Counted from the first letter of the stretch, positions 38,637 to 53,600 are shown. The stretch: DNA of 64,000 nt from Fasciola hepatica (GCA_948099385.1 CANUEZ040000203.1:1488001-1552000), one strand, 5' to 3'. Made by a program: numbers and translations. Notes: generated by a model not told the origin, from the sequence alone.

Positions 38637-41600
38637 TTAGATTTGTATAATATGATTGATCATGCAGCTTGAACGCTCAACTGAGCATTGAAATCCATGG
38701 AAGCACTGTACAGCTGTTTCATCTTCTAAGGGACTCGACTCATCAGCAGTGCACATCGACCGAGCCCCCACGGGCACTCCAACAACCGGTGAACCATTGT
38801 GAATCGAACAACTTAACAACACAAGGCTATCCGGGATGGCTCTCAACGCTTTGTTCAACATCTACACTACATGATATAGCACCCTTCCCAAACTCGCTTC
38901 AAATTTGAATGGTAAGAACCAGCTTCGCGCACACCGATCGACTCCTATGATGGATGACTTCTCTGTAGGGGCCTAAGTACAACCAACGCATTCCCAAATG
39001 AACAACCTACACAGCTTCCTTACTATGCATGCAATTGATTAGTGGTACGAGATTAGATCAGATTAGATTTGTATAATATGATTGATCATGCAGCTTGAAC
39101 GCTCAACTGAGCATTGAAATCCATGGAAGCACTGTACAGCTGTTTCATCCTCTAAGGGATTCGACTCATCGGCAGTGCACATCGACCGAGCCCCCACGGG
39201 CACTCCAACAACCGGTGAACCATTGTGAATCGAACAACTTAACAAAACAAGGCTATCCGTGATGGCTCTCAACGCTTTGTTCAACATCTACACTACATGA
39301 TATAGCACCCTTCCCAAACTCGCTTCAAATTTGAATGGTAAGAACCAGCTTCGCGCACACCGATCGACTCCTATGATCGATGACTTCTCTGTAGGGGCCT
39401 AAGTACAACCAACGCATTCCCAAATGAACAACCTACACAGCTTCCTTACTATGCATGCAATTGATTAGTGGTACGAGATTAGATCAGATTAGATTTGTAT
39501 AATATGATTGATCATGCAGCTTGAACGCTCAACTGAGCATTGAAATCCATGGAAGCACTGTACAGCTGTTTCATCCTCTAAGGGATTCGACTCATCGGCA
39601 GTGCACATCGACCGAGCCCCCACGGGCACTCCAACAACCGGTGAACCATTGTGAATCGAACAACTTAACAAAACAAGGCTATCCGTGATGGCTCTCAACG
39701 CTTTGTTCAACATCTACACTACATGATATAGCACCCTTCCCAAACTCGCTTCAAATTTGAATGGTAAGAACCAGCTTCGCGCACACCGATCGACTCCTAT
39801 GATGGATGACTTCTCTGTAGGGGCCTAAGTACAACCAACGCATTCCCAAATGAACAACCTACACAGCTTCCTTACTATGCATGCAATTGATTAGTAGTAC
39901 GAGATTAGATTAGATTAGATTAAATTTGTATAATATGATTGATCATGCAGCTTGAACGCTCAACTGAGCATTGAAATCCATGGAAGCACTGTACAGCTGT
40001 TTCATCCTCTAAGGGATTCGACTCATCGGCAGTGCACATCGACCGAGCCCCCACGGGCACTCCAACAACCGGTGAACCATTGTGAATCGAACAACTTAAC
40101 AAAACAAGGCTATCCGGGATGGCTCTCAACGCTTTGTTCAACATCTACACTACATGATATAGCACCCTTCCCAAACTCGCTTCAAATTTGAATGGTAAGA
40201 ACCAGCTTCGCGCACACCGATCGACTCCTATGATGGATGACTTCTCTGTAGGGGCCTAAGTACAACCAACGCATTCCCAAATGAACAACCTACACAGCTT
40301 CCTTACTATGCATGCAATTGATTAGTGGTACGAGATTAGATCAGATTAGATTTGTATAATATGATTGATCATGCAGCTTGAACGCTCAACTGAGCATTGA
40401 AATCCATGGAAGCACTGTACAGCTGTTTCATCCTCTAAGGGATTCGACTCATCGGCAGTGCACATCGACCGAGCCCCCACGGGCACTCCAACAACCGGTG
40501 AACCATTGTGAATCGAACAACTTAACAAAACAAGGCTATCCGTGATGGCTCTCAACGCTTTGTTCAACATCTACACTACATGATATAGCACCCTTCCCAA
40601 ACTCGCTTCAAATTTGAATGGTAAGAACCAGCTTCGCGCACACCGATCGACTCCTATGATGGATGACTTCTCTGTAGGGGCCTAAGTACAACCAACGCAT
40701 TCCCAAATGAACAACCTACACAGCTTCCTTACTATGCATGCAATTGATTAGTAGTACGAGATTAGATTAGATTAGATTAAATTTGTATAATATGATTGAT
40801 CATGCAGCTTGAACGCTCAACTGAGCATTGAAATCCATGGAAGCACTGTACAGCTGTTTCATCCTCTAAGGGACTCGACTCATCAGCAGTGCACATCGAC
40901 CGAGCCCCCACGGGCACTCCAACAACCGGTGAACCATTGTGAATCGAACAACTTAACAACACAAGGCTATCCGGGATGGCTCTCAACGCTTTGTTCAACA
41001 TCTACACTACATGATATAGCACCCTTCCCAAACTCGCTTCAAATTTGAATGGTAAGAACCAGCTTCGCGCACACCGATCGACTCCTATGATGGATGACTT
41101 CTCTGTAGGGGCCTAAGTACAACCAACGCATTCCCAAATGAACAACCTACACAGCTTCCTTACTATGCATGCAATTGTTTAGTAGTACGAGATAAGTTCA
41201 GATTAGATTAGATTTGTATAATATGATTGATCATGCAGCTTGAACGCTCAACTGAGCATTGAAATCCATGGAAGCACTGTACAGCTGTTTCATCCTCTAA
41301 GGGATTCGACTCATCGGAAGTGCACATCGACCGAGCCCCCACGGGCACTCCAACAACCGGTGAACCATTGTGAATCGAACAACTTAACAAAACAAGGCTA
41401 TCCGGGATGGCTCTCAACGCTTTGTTCAACATCTACACTACATGATAAAGCACCGTTCCCAAACTCGCTTCAAATTTGAATGGTAAGAACCAGCTTCGCG
41501 CACACCGATCCACTCCTATGATGGATGACTTCTCTGTAGGGGCCTAAGTACAACCAACGCATTCCCAAATGAACAACCTACACAGCTTCCTTACTATGCA

Positions 41601-44224
41601 TGCAATTGATTAGTAGTATGAGATTAGATCAGATTAGATTAGATTTGTATAATATGATTGATCATGCAGCTTGAACGCTCAACTGAGCATTGAAATCCAT
41701 GGAAGCACTGTACAGCTGTTTCATCCTCTAAGGGACTCGACTCATCAGCAGTGCACATCGACCGAGCCCCCACGGGCACTCCAACAACCGGTGAACCATT
41801 GTGAATCGAACAACTTAACAACACAAGGCTATCCGGGATGGCTCTCAACGCTTTGTTCAACATCTACACTACATGATATAGCACCCTTCCCAAACTCGCT
41901 TCAAATTTGAATGGTAAGAACCAGCTTCGCGCACACCGATCGACTCCAATGATGGATGACTTCTCTGTAGGGGCCCAAGTACAACCAACGCATTCCCAAA
42001 TAAACAACCTACACAGCTTCCCAACTATGCATGCAATTGATTAGTAGTATGAGATTAGATTAGATTAGATTAGATTTGTATAATATGATTGATCATGCAG
42101 CTTGAACGCTCAACTGAGCATTGAAATCCATGGAAGCACTGTACAGCTGTTTCATCTTCTAAGGGACTCGACTCATCAGCAGTGCACATCGACCGAGCCC
42201 CCACGGGCACTCCAACAACCGGTGAACCATTGTGAATCGAACAACTTAACAACACAAGGCTATCCGGGATGGCTCTCAACGCTTTGTTCAACATCTACAC
42301 TACATGATATAGCACCCTTCCCAAACTCGCTTCAAATTTGAATGGTAAGAACCAGCTTCGCGCACACCGATCGACTCCTATGATGGATGACTTCTCTGTA
42401 GGGGCCTAAGTACAACCAACGCATTCCCAAATGAACAACCTACACAGCTTCCTTACTATGCATGCAATTGATTAGTAGTACGAGATTAGATCAGATTAGA
42501 TTAGATTTGTATAATATGATTGATCATGCAGCTTGAACGCTCAACTGAGCATTGAAATCCATGGAAGCACTGTACAGCTGTTTCATCCTCTAAGGGATTC
42601 GACTCATCGGCAGTGCACATCGACCGAGCCCCCACGGGCACTCCAACAACCGGTGAACCATTGTGAATCGAACAACTTAACAAAACAAGGCTATCCGTGA
42701 TGGCTCTCAACGCTTTGTTCAACATCTACACTACATGATATAGCACCCTTCCCAAACTCGCTTCAAATTTGAATGATAAGAACCAGCTTCGCGCACACCG
42801 ATCGACTCCTATGATGGATGACTTCTCTGTAGGGGCCTAAGTACAACCAACGCATTCCCAAATGAACAACCTACACAGCTTCCTTACTATGCATGCAATT
42901 GATTAGTAGTACGAGATTAGATTAGATTAGATTAAATTTGTATAATATGATTGATCATGCAGCTTGAACGCTCAACTGAGCATTGAAATCCATGGAAGCA
43001 CTGTACAGCTGTTTCATCCTCTAAGGGACTCGACTCATCAGCAGTGCACATCGACCGAGCCCCCACGGGCACTCCAACAACCGGTGAACCATTGTGAATC
43101 GAACAACTTAACAACACAAGGCTATCCGGGATGGCTCTCAACGCTTTGTTCAACATCTACACTACATGATATAGCACCCTTCCCAAACTCGCTTCAAATT
43201 TGAATGGTAAGAACCAGCTTCGCGCACACCGATCGACTCCTATGATCGATGACTTCTCTGTAGGGGCCTAAGTACAACCAACGCATTCCCAAATGAACAA
43301 CCTACACAGCTTCCTTACTATGCATGCAATTGTTTAGTAGTACGAGATAAGTTCAGATTAGATTAGATTTGTATAATATGATTGATCATGCCGCTTGAAC
43401 GCTCAACTGAGCATTGAAATCCATGGAAGCACTGTCCAGCTGTTTCATCCTCTAAGGGATTCGACTCATCGGAAGTGCACATCGACCGAGCCCCCACGGG
43501 CACTCCAACAACCGGTGAACCATTGTGAATCGAACAACTTAACAAAACAAGGCTATCCGGGATGGCTCTCAACGCTTTGTTCAACATCTACACTACATGA
43601 TATAGCACCCTTCACAAACTCGCTTCAAATTTGAATGGTAAGAACCAGCTTCGCGCACACCGATCCACTCCTATGATGGATGACTTCTCTGTAGGGGCCT
43701 AAGTACAACCAACGCATTCCCAAATGAACAACCTACACAGCTTCCTTACTATGCATGCAATTGATTAGTAGTATGAGATTAGATCAGATTAGATTAGATT
43801 TGTATAATATGATTGATCATGCAGCTTGAACGCTCAACTGAGCATTGAAATCCATGGAAGCACTGTACAGCTGTTTCATCCTCTAAGGGACTCGACTCAT
43901 CAGCAGTGCACATCGACCGAGCCCCCACGGGCACTCCAACAACCGGTGAACCATTGTGAATCGAACAACTTAACAAAACAAGGCTATCCGGGATGGCTCT
44001 CAACGCTTTGTTCAACATCTACACTACATGATATAGCACCCTTCCCAAACTCGCTTCAAATTTGAATGGTAAGAACCAGCTTCGCGCACACCGATCGACT
44101 CGTATGATGGATGACTTCTCTGTAAGGGCCTAAGTACAACCAACGCATTCCCAAATGAACAACCTACACAGCTTCCTTACTATGCATGCAATTGATTAGT
44201 AGTACGAGATAAGTTCAGATTAGA
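38637..44224 (+). repeat. Pentameric register (2,155 bp) with a tandem pair of 426-bp units
   Basis: Units 40346, 40777, 41208 and 41639 correspond to 42501, 42932, 43363 and 43794, displaced by 2,155 bp. Shared markers are CCGTGATGGCTCTCAACG, the GATTAAATTTG junction, ATTGTTTAGTAG before the third unit, CATCGGAAGTGCAC with CGATCCACTCC in the third, and GTATGAGATTAG before the fourth. Identity fades after about 41830/43985. Units 39063 and 39489 are adjacent near-identical copies, each preceded by a short GATTA, GATCA, GATTA junction; the differences include GATCGATGAC at 39374. Unit 38637 and unit 42070 share AAATAAACAACC, TTCCCAACTATG and CATCTTCTAAG, 3,433 bp apart. Confidence 0.86.
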
Positions 44225-44459
44225 TTAGATTTGTATAATATGATTGATCATGCAGCTTGAACGCTCAACTGAGCATTGAAATCCATGGAAGCACTGTACA
44301 GCTGTTTCATCCTCTAAGGGTTTCGACTCATCAGCAGTGCACATCGACCGAGCCCCCACGGGCACTCCAACAACCGGTGAACCATTGTGAATCGAACAAC
44401 TTAACAAAACAAGGCTATCCGGGATGGCTCTCAACGCTTTGTTCAACATCTACACTACA

Positions 44460-44495
44460 ATATATTTCAGCCTCCCCAAACTCGCTTTAAATTTA
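44460..44495 (+). repeat. Clustered-substitution patch, type 2
   Basis: Over these 36 bp the unit at 44225 differs from the standard form at 8 positions, reading CAATATATTTCAGCCTCC then CTTTAAATTTAAATGG. The sequence before and after is standard. The same form occurs at 48333 and 54367, and a more diverged form at 37579. Confidence 0.9.
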
Positions 44496-46784
44496 AATGG
44501 TAAGAACCAGCTTCGCGCACACCGATCGACTCCTATGATGGATGACTTCTCTGTAGGGGCCTAAGTACAACCAACGCATTCCCAAATGAACAACCTACAC
44601 AGCTTCCTTACTATGCATGCAATTGATTAGTAGTACGAGATTAGATCAGATTAGATTAGATTTGTATAATATGATTGATCATGCAGCTTGAACGCTCAAC
44701 TGAGCATTGAAATCCATGGAAGCACTGTACAGCTGTTTCATCCTCTATGGGTTTCGACTCATCAGCAGTGCACATCGACCGAGCCCCCACGGGCACTCCA
44801 ACAACCGGTGAACTATTGTGAATCGAACAACTTAACAAAACAAGGCTATCCGGGATGGCTCTCAACGCTTTGTTCAACATCTACACTACATGATATAGCA
44901 CCCTTCCCAAACTCGCTTCAAATTTGAATGGTAAGAACCAGCTTCGCGCACACCGATCGACTCCTATGATGGATGACTTCTCTGTAGGGGCCTAAGTACA
45001 ACCAACGCATTCCCAAATGAACAACCTACACAGCTTCCTTACTATGCATGCAATTGATTAGTAGTATGAGATTAGATCAGATTAGATTAGATTTGTATAA
45101 TATGATTGATCATGCAGCTTGAACGCTCAACTGAGCATTGAAATCCATGGAAGCACTGTACAGCTGTTTCATCTTCTAAGGGACTCGACTCATCAGCAGT
45201 GCACATTGACCGAGCCCCCACGGGCATTCCAACAACCGGTGAACCATTGTGAATCGAACAACTTAACAACACAAGGCTATCCGGGATGGCTATCAACGCT
45301 TTGTTCAACATCTACACTACATGATATAGCACCCTTCCCAAACTCGCTTCAAATTTGAATGGTAAGAACCAGCTTCGCGCACACCGATCCACTCCAATGA
45401 TGGATGACTTCTCTGTAGGGGCCTAAGTACAACCAACGCATTCCCAAATGAACAACCTACACAGCTTCCTTACTATGCATGCAATTGATTAGTAGTACGA
45501 GATTAGATCAGATTAGATTAGATTTGTATAATATGATTGATCATGCAGCTTGAACGCTCAACTGAGCATTGAAATCCATGGAAGCACTGTACAGCTGTTT
45601 CATCCTCTAAGGGACTCGACTCATCAGCAGTGCACATCGACCGAGCCCCCACGGGCACTCCAATAACCGGTGAACCATTGTGAATCGAACAACTTAACAA
45701 CACCGGGCTATCCGGGATGGCTCTCAACGCTTTGTTCAACATCTACACTACATGATATAGCACCGTTCCCAAACTCGCTTCAAATTTGAATGGTAAGAAC
45801 CAGCTTCGCGCACACCGATCGACTCCTATGATGGATGACTTCTCTGTAGGGGCCTAAGTACAACCAACGCATTCCCAAATGAACAACCTACACAGCTTCC
45901 TTACTATGCATGCAATTGATTAGTAGTATGAGATTAGATCAGATTAGATTAGATTTGTATAATATGATTGATCATGCAGCTTGAACGCTCAACTGAGCAT
46001 TGAAATCCATGGAAGCACTGTACAGCTGTTTCATCTTCTAAGGGACTCGACTCATCAGCAGTGCACATTGACCGAGCCCCCACGGGCATTCCAACAACCG
46101 GTGAACCATTGTGAATCGAACAACTTAACAACACAAGGCTATCCGGGATGGCTATCAACGCTTTGTTCAACATCTACACTACATGATATAGCACCCTTCC
46201 CAAACTCGCTTCAAATTTGAATGGTAAGAACCAGCTTCGCGCACACCGATCGACTCCAATGATGGATGACTTCTCTGTAGGGGCCTAAGTACAACCAACG
46301 CATTCCCAAATGAACAACCTACACAGCTTCCCTACTATGCATGCAATTGATTAGTAGTACGAGATTAGATCAGATTAGATTAGATTTGTATAATATGATT
46401 GATCATGCAGCTTGAACGCTCAACTGAGCATTGAAATCCATGGAAGCACTGTACAGCTGTTTCATCTTCTAAGGGACTCGACTCATCAGCAGTGCACATC
46501 GACCGAGCCCCCACGGGCACTCCAATAACCGGTGAACCATTGTGAATCGAACAACTTAACAAAACAAGGCTATCCGGGATGGCTCTCAACGCTTTGTTCA
46601 ACATCTACACTACATGATATAGCACCGTTCCCAAACTCGCTTCAAATTTGAATGGTAACAACCAGCTTCGCGCACACCGATCGACTCCTATGATGGATGA
46701 CTTCTCTGTAGGGGCCTAAGTACAACCAACGCATTCCCAAATGAACAACCTACACAGCTTCCTTACTATGCATGCAATTGATTA

Positions 46785-46842
46785 GTAGTAGGAGATTAGA
46801 TCAGATTAGAATGTATATCAAGATTGATAATGCACGTTGAAC
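46785..46842 (+). repeat. Private diverged junction between units 108 and 109
   Basis: The junction reads GTAGGAGATTAGATC, then AGAATGTATATCAAGATTG, then ATAATGCACGTTGAACG. It lacks one pentamer and one further base and carries several substitutions, including loss of TGATCA and of GCATGCAGC-type sequence. I found this form nowhere else in the window. It makes the preceding unit 425 bp. Confidence 0.85.
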
Positions 46843-47235
46843 GCTCAACTGAGCATTGAAATCCATGGAAGCACTGTACAGCTGTTTCATCCTCTAAGGG
46901 ACTCGACTCATCAGCAGTGCACATCGTCCGAGCCCCCACGGGCACTCCAACAACCGGTGAACCATTGTGAATCGAACAACTTAACAAAACAAGGCTATCC
47001 GGGATGGCTCTCAACGCTTTGTTCAACATCTACACTACATGATAAAGCACCCTTCCCAAACTCGCTTCAAATTTGAATGGTAAGAACCAGCTTCGCGCAC
47101 ACCGATCCACTCCTATGATGGATGACTTCTCTGTAGGGGCCCAAGTACAACCAACGCATTCCCAAATGAACAACCTACACAGCTTCCTTACTATGCATGC
47201 AATTGGTTAGTAGTACGAGATAAGTTCAGATTAGA

Positions 47236-50200
47236 TTAGATTTGTATAATATGATTGATCATGCAGCTTGAACGCTCAACTGAGCATTGAAATCCATGGA
47301 AGCACTGTACAGCTGTTTCATCCTCTAAGGGACTCGACTCATCAGCAGTGCACATCGACCGAGCCCCCACGGGCACTCCAACAACCGGTGAACCATTGGT
47401 AATCGAACAACTTAACAAAACAAGGCTATCCGGGATGGCTCTCAACGCTTTGTTCAACATCTACACTACATGATATAGCATCCTTCCCAAACTCGCTTCA
47501 AATTTTAATGGTAGGAACCAGCTTCGCGCACACCGATCGACTCCAATGATGGATGAATTCTCTGTAGGGGCCTAAGTACAACCAACGCATTCACAAATGA
47601 ACAACTTACACAGCTTCCTTACTATGCATGCAATTGATTAGTAGTACGAGATTAGATCAGATTAGATTAGATTTGTATAATATGATTGATCATGCACCTT
47701 GAACGCTCAACTGAGCATTGAAATCCATGGAAGCACTGTACAGCTGTTTCATCCTCTAAGGGACTCGACTCATCAGCAGTGCACATCGACCGAACCCCCA
47801 CGGGCACTCCAACAACCGGTGAACCATTGTGAATCGAACAACTTAACAACACAAGGCTATCCGGGATGGCTCTCAACGCTTTGTTCAACATCTACACTAC
47901 ATGATATAGCACCCTTCCCAAACTCGCTTCAAATTTGAATGGTAAGAACCAGCTTCGCGCACACCGATCGACTCGTATGATGGATGATTTCTCTGTAAGG
48001 GCCTAAGTACAACCAACGCATTCCCAAATGAACAACCTACACAGCTTCCTTACTATGCATGCAATTGATTAGTAGTACGAGATAAGTTCAGATTAGATTA
48101 GATTTGTATAATATGATTGATCATGCAGCTTGAACGCTCAACTGAGCATTGAAATCCATGGAAGCACTGTACAGCTGTTTCATCCTCTAAGTGACTCGAC
48201 TCATCAGCAGTGCACATCGACCGAGCCCCCACGGGCACTCAAACAACCGGTGAACCATTGGGAATCGAACAACTTAACAAAACAAGGCTATCCGGGATGG
48301 CTCTCAACGCTTTGTTCAACATCTACACTACAATATATTTCAGCCTCCCCAAACTCGCTTTAAATTTAAATGGTAAGAACCAGCTTCGCGCACACCAATC
48401 GACTCCTATGATGGATGACTTCTCTGTAGGGGCCTAAGTACAACCAACGCATTCCCAAATGAACAACCTACACAGCTTCCTTACTATGCATGCAATTGAT
48501 TAGTAGTACGAGATTAGATCAGATTAGATTAGATTTGTATAATATGATTGATCATACAGCTTGAACGCTCAACTGAGCATTGAAATCCATGGAAGCACTG
48601 TACAGCTGTTTCATCCTCTAAGGGACTCGACTCATCAGCAGTGCACATCGACCGAGCCCCCACGGGCACTCCAACAACCGGTGAACCATTGTGAATCGAA
48701 CAACTTAACAACACAAGGCTATCCGGGATGGCTCTCAACGCTTTGTTCAACATCTACACTACATGATATAGCACCCTTCCCAAACTCGCTTCAAATTTGA
48801 ATGGTAAGAACCAGCTTCGCGCACACCGATCGACTCGTATGATGGATGACTTCTCTGTAGGGGCCTAAGTACAACCAACGCATTCCCAAATGAACAACCT
48901 ACACAGCTTCCTTACTATGCATGCAATTGATTAGTAGTACGAGATAAGTTCAGATTAGATTAGATTTGTATAATATGATTGATCATGCAGCTTGAACGCT
49001 CAACTGAGCATTGAAATCCATGGAAGCACTGTACAGCTGTTTCATCTTCTAAGGGGTTCGACTCATCAGCAGTGCACATTGACCGAGCCCCCACGGGCAT
49101 TCCAACAACCGGTGAACCATTGTGAATCGAACAACTAAACAACACAAGGCTATCCGGGATGGCTCTCAACGCTTTGTTCAACATCTACACTACATGATAT
49201 AGCACCCTTCCCAAACTCGCTTCAAATTTGAATGGTAAGAACCAGCTTCGCGCACACCAATCGACTCGTATGATGGATGACTTCTCTGTAGGGGCCTAAG
49301 TACAACCAACGCATTCCCAAATGAACAACCTACACAGCTTCCTTACTATGCATGCAATTGATTAGTAGTACGAGATTAGATCAGATTAGATTAGATTTGT
49401 ATAATATGATTGATCATGCAGCTTGAACGCTCAACTGAGCATTGAAATCCATGGAAGCACTGTACAGCTGTTTCATCCTCTAAGGGACTCGACTCATCAG
49501 CAGTGCACATCGACCGAGCCCCCACGGGCACTCCAACAACCGGTGAACCATTGTGAATCGAACAACTTAACAAAACAAGGCTATCCGGGATGGCTCTCAA
49601 CGCTTTGTTCAACATCTACACTACATGATAAAGCACCCTTCCCAAACTCGCTTCAAATTTGAATGGTAAGAACCAGCTTCGCGCACACCGATCCACTCCT
49701 ATGATGGATGACTTCTCTGTAGGGGCCTAAGTACAACCAACGCATTCCCAAATGAACAACCTACACAGCTTCCTTACTATGCATGCAATTGATTAGTAGT
49801 ACGAGATAAGTTCAGATTAGATTAGATTTGTATAATATGATTGATCATGCAGCTTGAACGCTCAACTGAGCATTGAAATCCATGGAAGCACTGTACAGCT
49901 GTTTCATCCTCTAAGGGACTCGACTCATCAGCAGTGCACATCGACCGAGCCCCCACGGGCACTCCAACAACCGGTGAACCATTGTGAATCGAACAACTTA
50001 ACAAAACAAGGCTATCCGGGATGGCTCTCAACGCTTTGTTCAACATCTACACTACATGATATAGCACCCTTCCCAAACTCGCTTCAAATTTGAATGGTAA
50101 GAACCAGCTTCGCGCACACCGATCGACTCCTATGATGGATGACTTCTCTGTAGGGGCCTAAGTACAACCAACGCATTCCCAAATGAACAACCTACACAGC

Positions 50201-50683
50201 TTCCTTACTATGCATGCAATTGATTAGTAGTACGAGATTAGATCAGATTAGATTAGATTTGTATAATATGATTGATCATGCAGCTTGAACGCTCAACTGA
50301 GCATTGAAATCCATGGAAGCACTGTACAGCTGTTTCATCCTCTAAGGGACTCGACTCATCAGCAGTGCACATCGACCGAGCCCCCACGGGCACTCCAACA
50401 ACCGGTGAACCATTGTGAATCGAACAACTTAACAAAACAAGGCTATCCGGGATGGCTCTCAACGCTTTGTTCAACATCCACACTACATGATATAGCACCC
50501 TTCCCAAACTCGCTTCAAATTTGAATGGTAAGAACCAGCTTCGCGCACACCGATCCACTTCTATGATGGATGACTTCTCTGTAGGGGCCTAAGTACAACC
50601 AACGCATTCCCAAATGAACAACCTACACAGCTTCCTTACTATGCATGCAATTGATTAGTAGTACGAGATAAGTTCAGATTAGA
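47236..50683 (+). repeat. Block of units 110-117, mostly standard 431-bp units
   Basis: Unit starts are 47236, 47667, 48098, 48529, 48960, 49391, 49822 and 50253, all 431 bp. Units 49391, 49822 and 50253 are nearly identical to each other through the variable zone (AACTTAACAAAACAAGGC). Unit 48960 carries CACATTGACCG and GGCATTCC like units 45087 and 45949, so it probably derives from the same source. Unit 48098 has the type 2 patch and the private ATTGGGAATC. In unit 50253, CATCCACAC in place of CATCTACAC removes the minus-strand TAG that normally precedes the ATG. Confidence 0.87.
48333..48368 (+). repeat. Clustered-substitution patch, type 2
   Basis: Identical in form to the patch at 44460, here in unit 48098, nine units further right. 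The unit also carries other private changes (TAAGTGACTCG, CTCAAACAACC, CACCAATCG). Confidence 0.9.
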
Positions 50684-53600
50684 TTAGATTTGTATAATAT
50701 GATTGATCATGCAGCTTAAACGCTCAACTGAGCATTGAAATCCATGGAAGCACTGTACAGCTGTTTCATCCTCTAAGGCACTCGACTCATCAGCAGTGCA
50801 CATCGGCCGAGCCCCCACGGGCACTCCAACAACCGGTGAACCATTGTGAATCGAACAACTTAACAACACAAGGCTATCCGGGATGGCTCTCAACGCTTTG
50901 TTCAACATCTACACTACATGATATAGCACCCTTCCCAAACTCGCTTCAAATTTGAATGGTAAGAACCAGCTTCGCGCACACCGATCGACTCCTATGATGG
51001 ATGACTTCTCTGTAGGGGCCTAAGTACAACCAACGCATTCACAAATGAACAACCTACACAGCTTCCTTACTATGCATGCAATTGATTAGTAGTACGAGAT
51101 CAGATCAGATTAGATTAGATTTGTATAATATGATTGATCATGCAGCTTGAACGCTCAACTGAGCATTGAAATCCATGGAAGCACTGTACAGCTGTTTCAT
51201 CCTCTAAGGGACTCGACTCATCAGCAGTGCACATCGACCGAGCAACCACAGGCACTCCAACAACCGGTGAACCATTGTGAATCGAACAACTTTACAACAC
51301 CGGGCTATCCGGGATGGCTCTCAACGCTTTGTTCAACATCTACACTACATGATATAGCACCGTTCCCAAACTCGCTTCAAATTTGAATGGTAAGAACCAG
51401 CTTCGCGCACACCGATCGACTCCTGTGATGGATGACTCCTCTGTAGCGGCCTGAGTACAACCAACGCATTCCCAAATGAACAACCTACACAGCTTCCTTA
51501 ATATGCGTGCAATTGATTAGTAGTACGAGATTAGATCAGATTAGATTAGATTTGTATAATATGTATGATCATACAGCTTGAACGCTCAACTGAGCATTGA
51601 AATCCATGGAAGCACTGTACAGCTGTTTCATCCTCTAAGGGACTCGACTCATCAGCAGTGCACATCGACCGAGCCCCCACGGGCACTCCAACAACCGGTG
51701 AACCATTGTGAATCGAACAACTTAACAACACAAGGCTATCCGGGATGGCTCTCAACGCTTTGTTCAACATCTACACTACATGATATAGCACCCTTCCCAA
51801 ACTCGCTTCAAATTTGAATGGTAAGAACCAGCTTCGCGCACACCGATCGACTCCTATGATGGATGACTTCTCTTTAGGGGCCTAAGTACAACCAACGCAT
51901 TCCCAAATGAACAACCTACACAGCTTCCCTACTATGCATGCAATTGATTAGTAGTACGAGATTAGATCAGATTAGATTAGATTTGTATATTATGATTGAT
52001 CATGCAGCTTGAACGCTCAACTGAGCATTGAAATCCATGGAAGCACTGTACAGCTGTTTCATCATCTAAGGGACTCGACTCATCAGCAGTGCACATCGAC
52101 CGAGCCCCCACGGGCACTCCAACAACCGGTGAACCATTGTGAATCGAACAACTTACCAAAACAAGGCTATCCGGGATGGCTCTCAACGCTTTGTTCAACA
52201 TCTACACTACATGATATAGCACCCTTCCCAAACTCGCTTCAAATTTGAATGGTAAGAATCAGCTTCGCGCACACCGATCGACTCCTATGATGGATGACTT
52301 CTCTGTAGGGGCCTAAGTACAACCAACGCATTCCCAAATGAACAACCTACACAGCTTCCTTACTATGCATGCAATTGATTAGTAGTACGAGATAAGTTCA
52401 GATTAGATTAGATTTGTATAATATGATTGATCATGCAGCTTGAACGCTCAACTGAGCATTGAAATCCATGGAAGCAATGTACAGCTGTTTCATCCTCTAA
52501 GGGACTCGACTCATCAGCAGTGCACATCGGCCGAGCCCCCACGGGCACTCCAACAACCGGTGAACCATTGTGAATCGAACAACTTAACAACACAAGGCTA
52601 TCCGGGATGGCTCTCAACGCTTTGTTCAACATCTACACTACATGATATAGCACCCTTCCCAAACTCGCTTTAAATTTGAATGGTAAGAACCAGCTTCGCG
52701 CACACCGATCGACTCGTATGATGGATGACTTCTCTGTAGGGGCCTAAGTACAACCAACGCATTCCCAAATGAACAACCTACACAGCTTCCTTACTATGCA
52801 TGCAATTGATTAGTAGTACGAGATCAGATCAGATTAGATTAGATTTGTATAATATGATTGATCATGCAGCTTGAACGCTCAACTGAGCATTGAAATCCAT
52901 GGAAGCACTGTACAGCTGTTTCATCCTCTAAGGGACTCGACTCATCAGCAGTGCACATCGACCGAGCCCCCACGGGCACTCCAACAACCGGTGAACCATT
53001 GTGAATCGAACAACTAAACAACACAAGGCTATCCGGGATGGCTCTCAACGCTTTGTTCAACATCTACACTACATGATATAGCACCGTTCCCAAACTCGCT
53101 TCAAATTTGAATGGTAAGAACCAGCTTCGCGCACACCGATCGACTCCTGTGATGGATGACTCCTCTGTAGCGGCCTGAGTACAACCAACGCATTCCCAAA
53201 TGAACAACCTACACAGCTTCCTTAATATGCGTGCAATTGATTAGTAGTACGAGATTAGATCAGATTAGATTAGATTTGTATAATATGATTGATCATGCAG
53301 CTTGAACGCTCAACTGAGCATTGAAATCCATGGAAGCACTGTACAGCAGTTTCGTCCTCTAAGGGACTCGACTCATCAGCAGTGCACATCGACCGAGCCC
53401 CCACGGGCACTCCAACAACCGGTGAACCATTGTGAATCGAACAACTTAACAACACAAGGCTATCCGGGATGGCTCTCAACGCTTTGTTCAACATCTACAC
53501 TACATGATATAGCACCGTTCCCAAACGCGCTTTAAATTTGAATGGTAAGAACCAGCTTCGCGCACACTGATCGACTCCAATGATGGATGACTTCTCTGTA

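Larger units (their letters stand above)
44225..47235 (+). repeat. Block of units 103-109 containing an 862-bp dimeric repeat
   Basis: Units 45087 + 45518 recur as 45949 + 46380. The first members share CACATTGACCG, GGCATTCC, CATCTTCTAAG, ACTCCAATG and a GTATGAGATTAG junction; the second share CCAATAACCGG. Differences include ACACCGGGC against AAACAAGGC in the second members. Unit 44225 carries the type 2 patch, and unit 44656 has CTATGGGTTTCG. The block ends with a 425-bp unit (46380) and a diverged junction into unit 46805. Confidence 0.86.
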
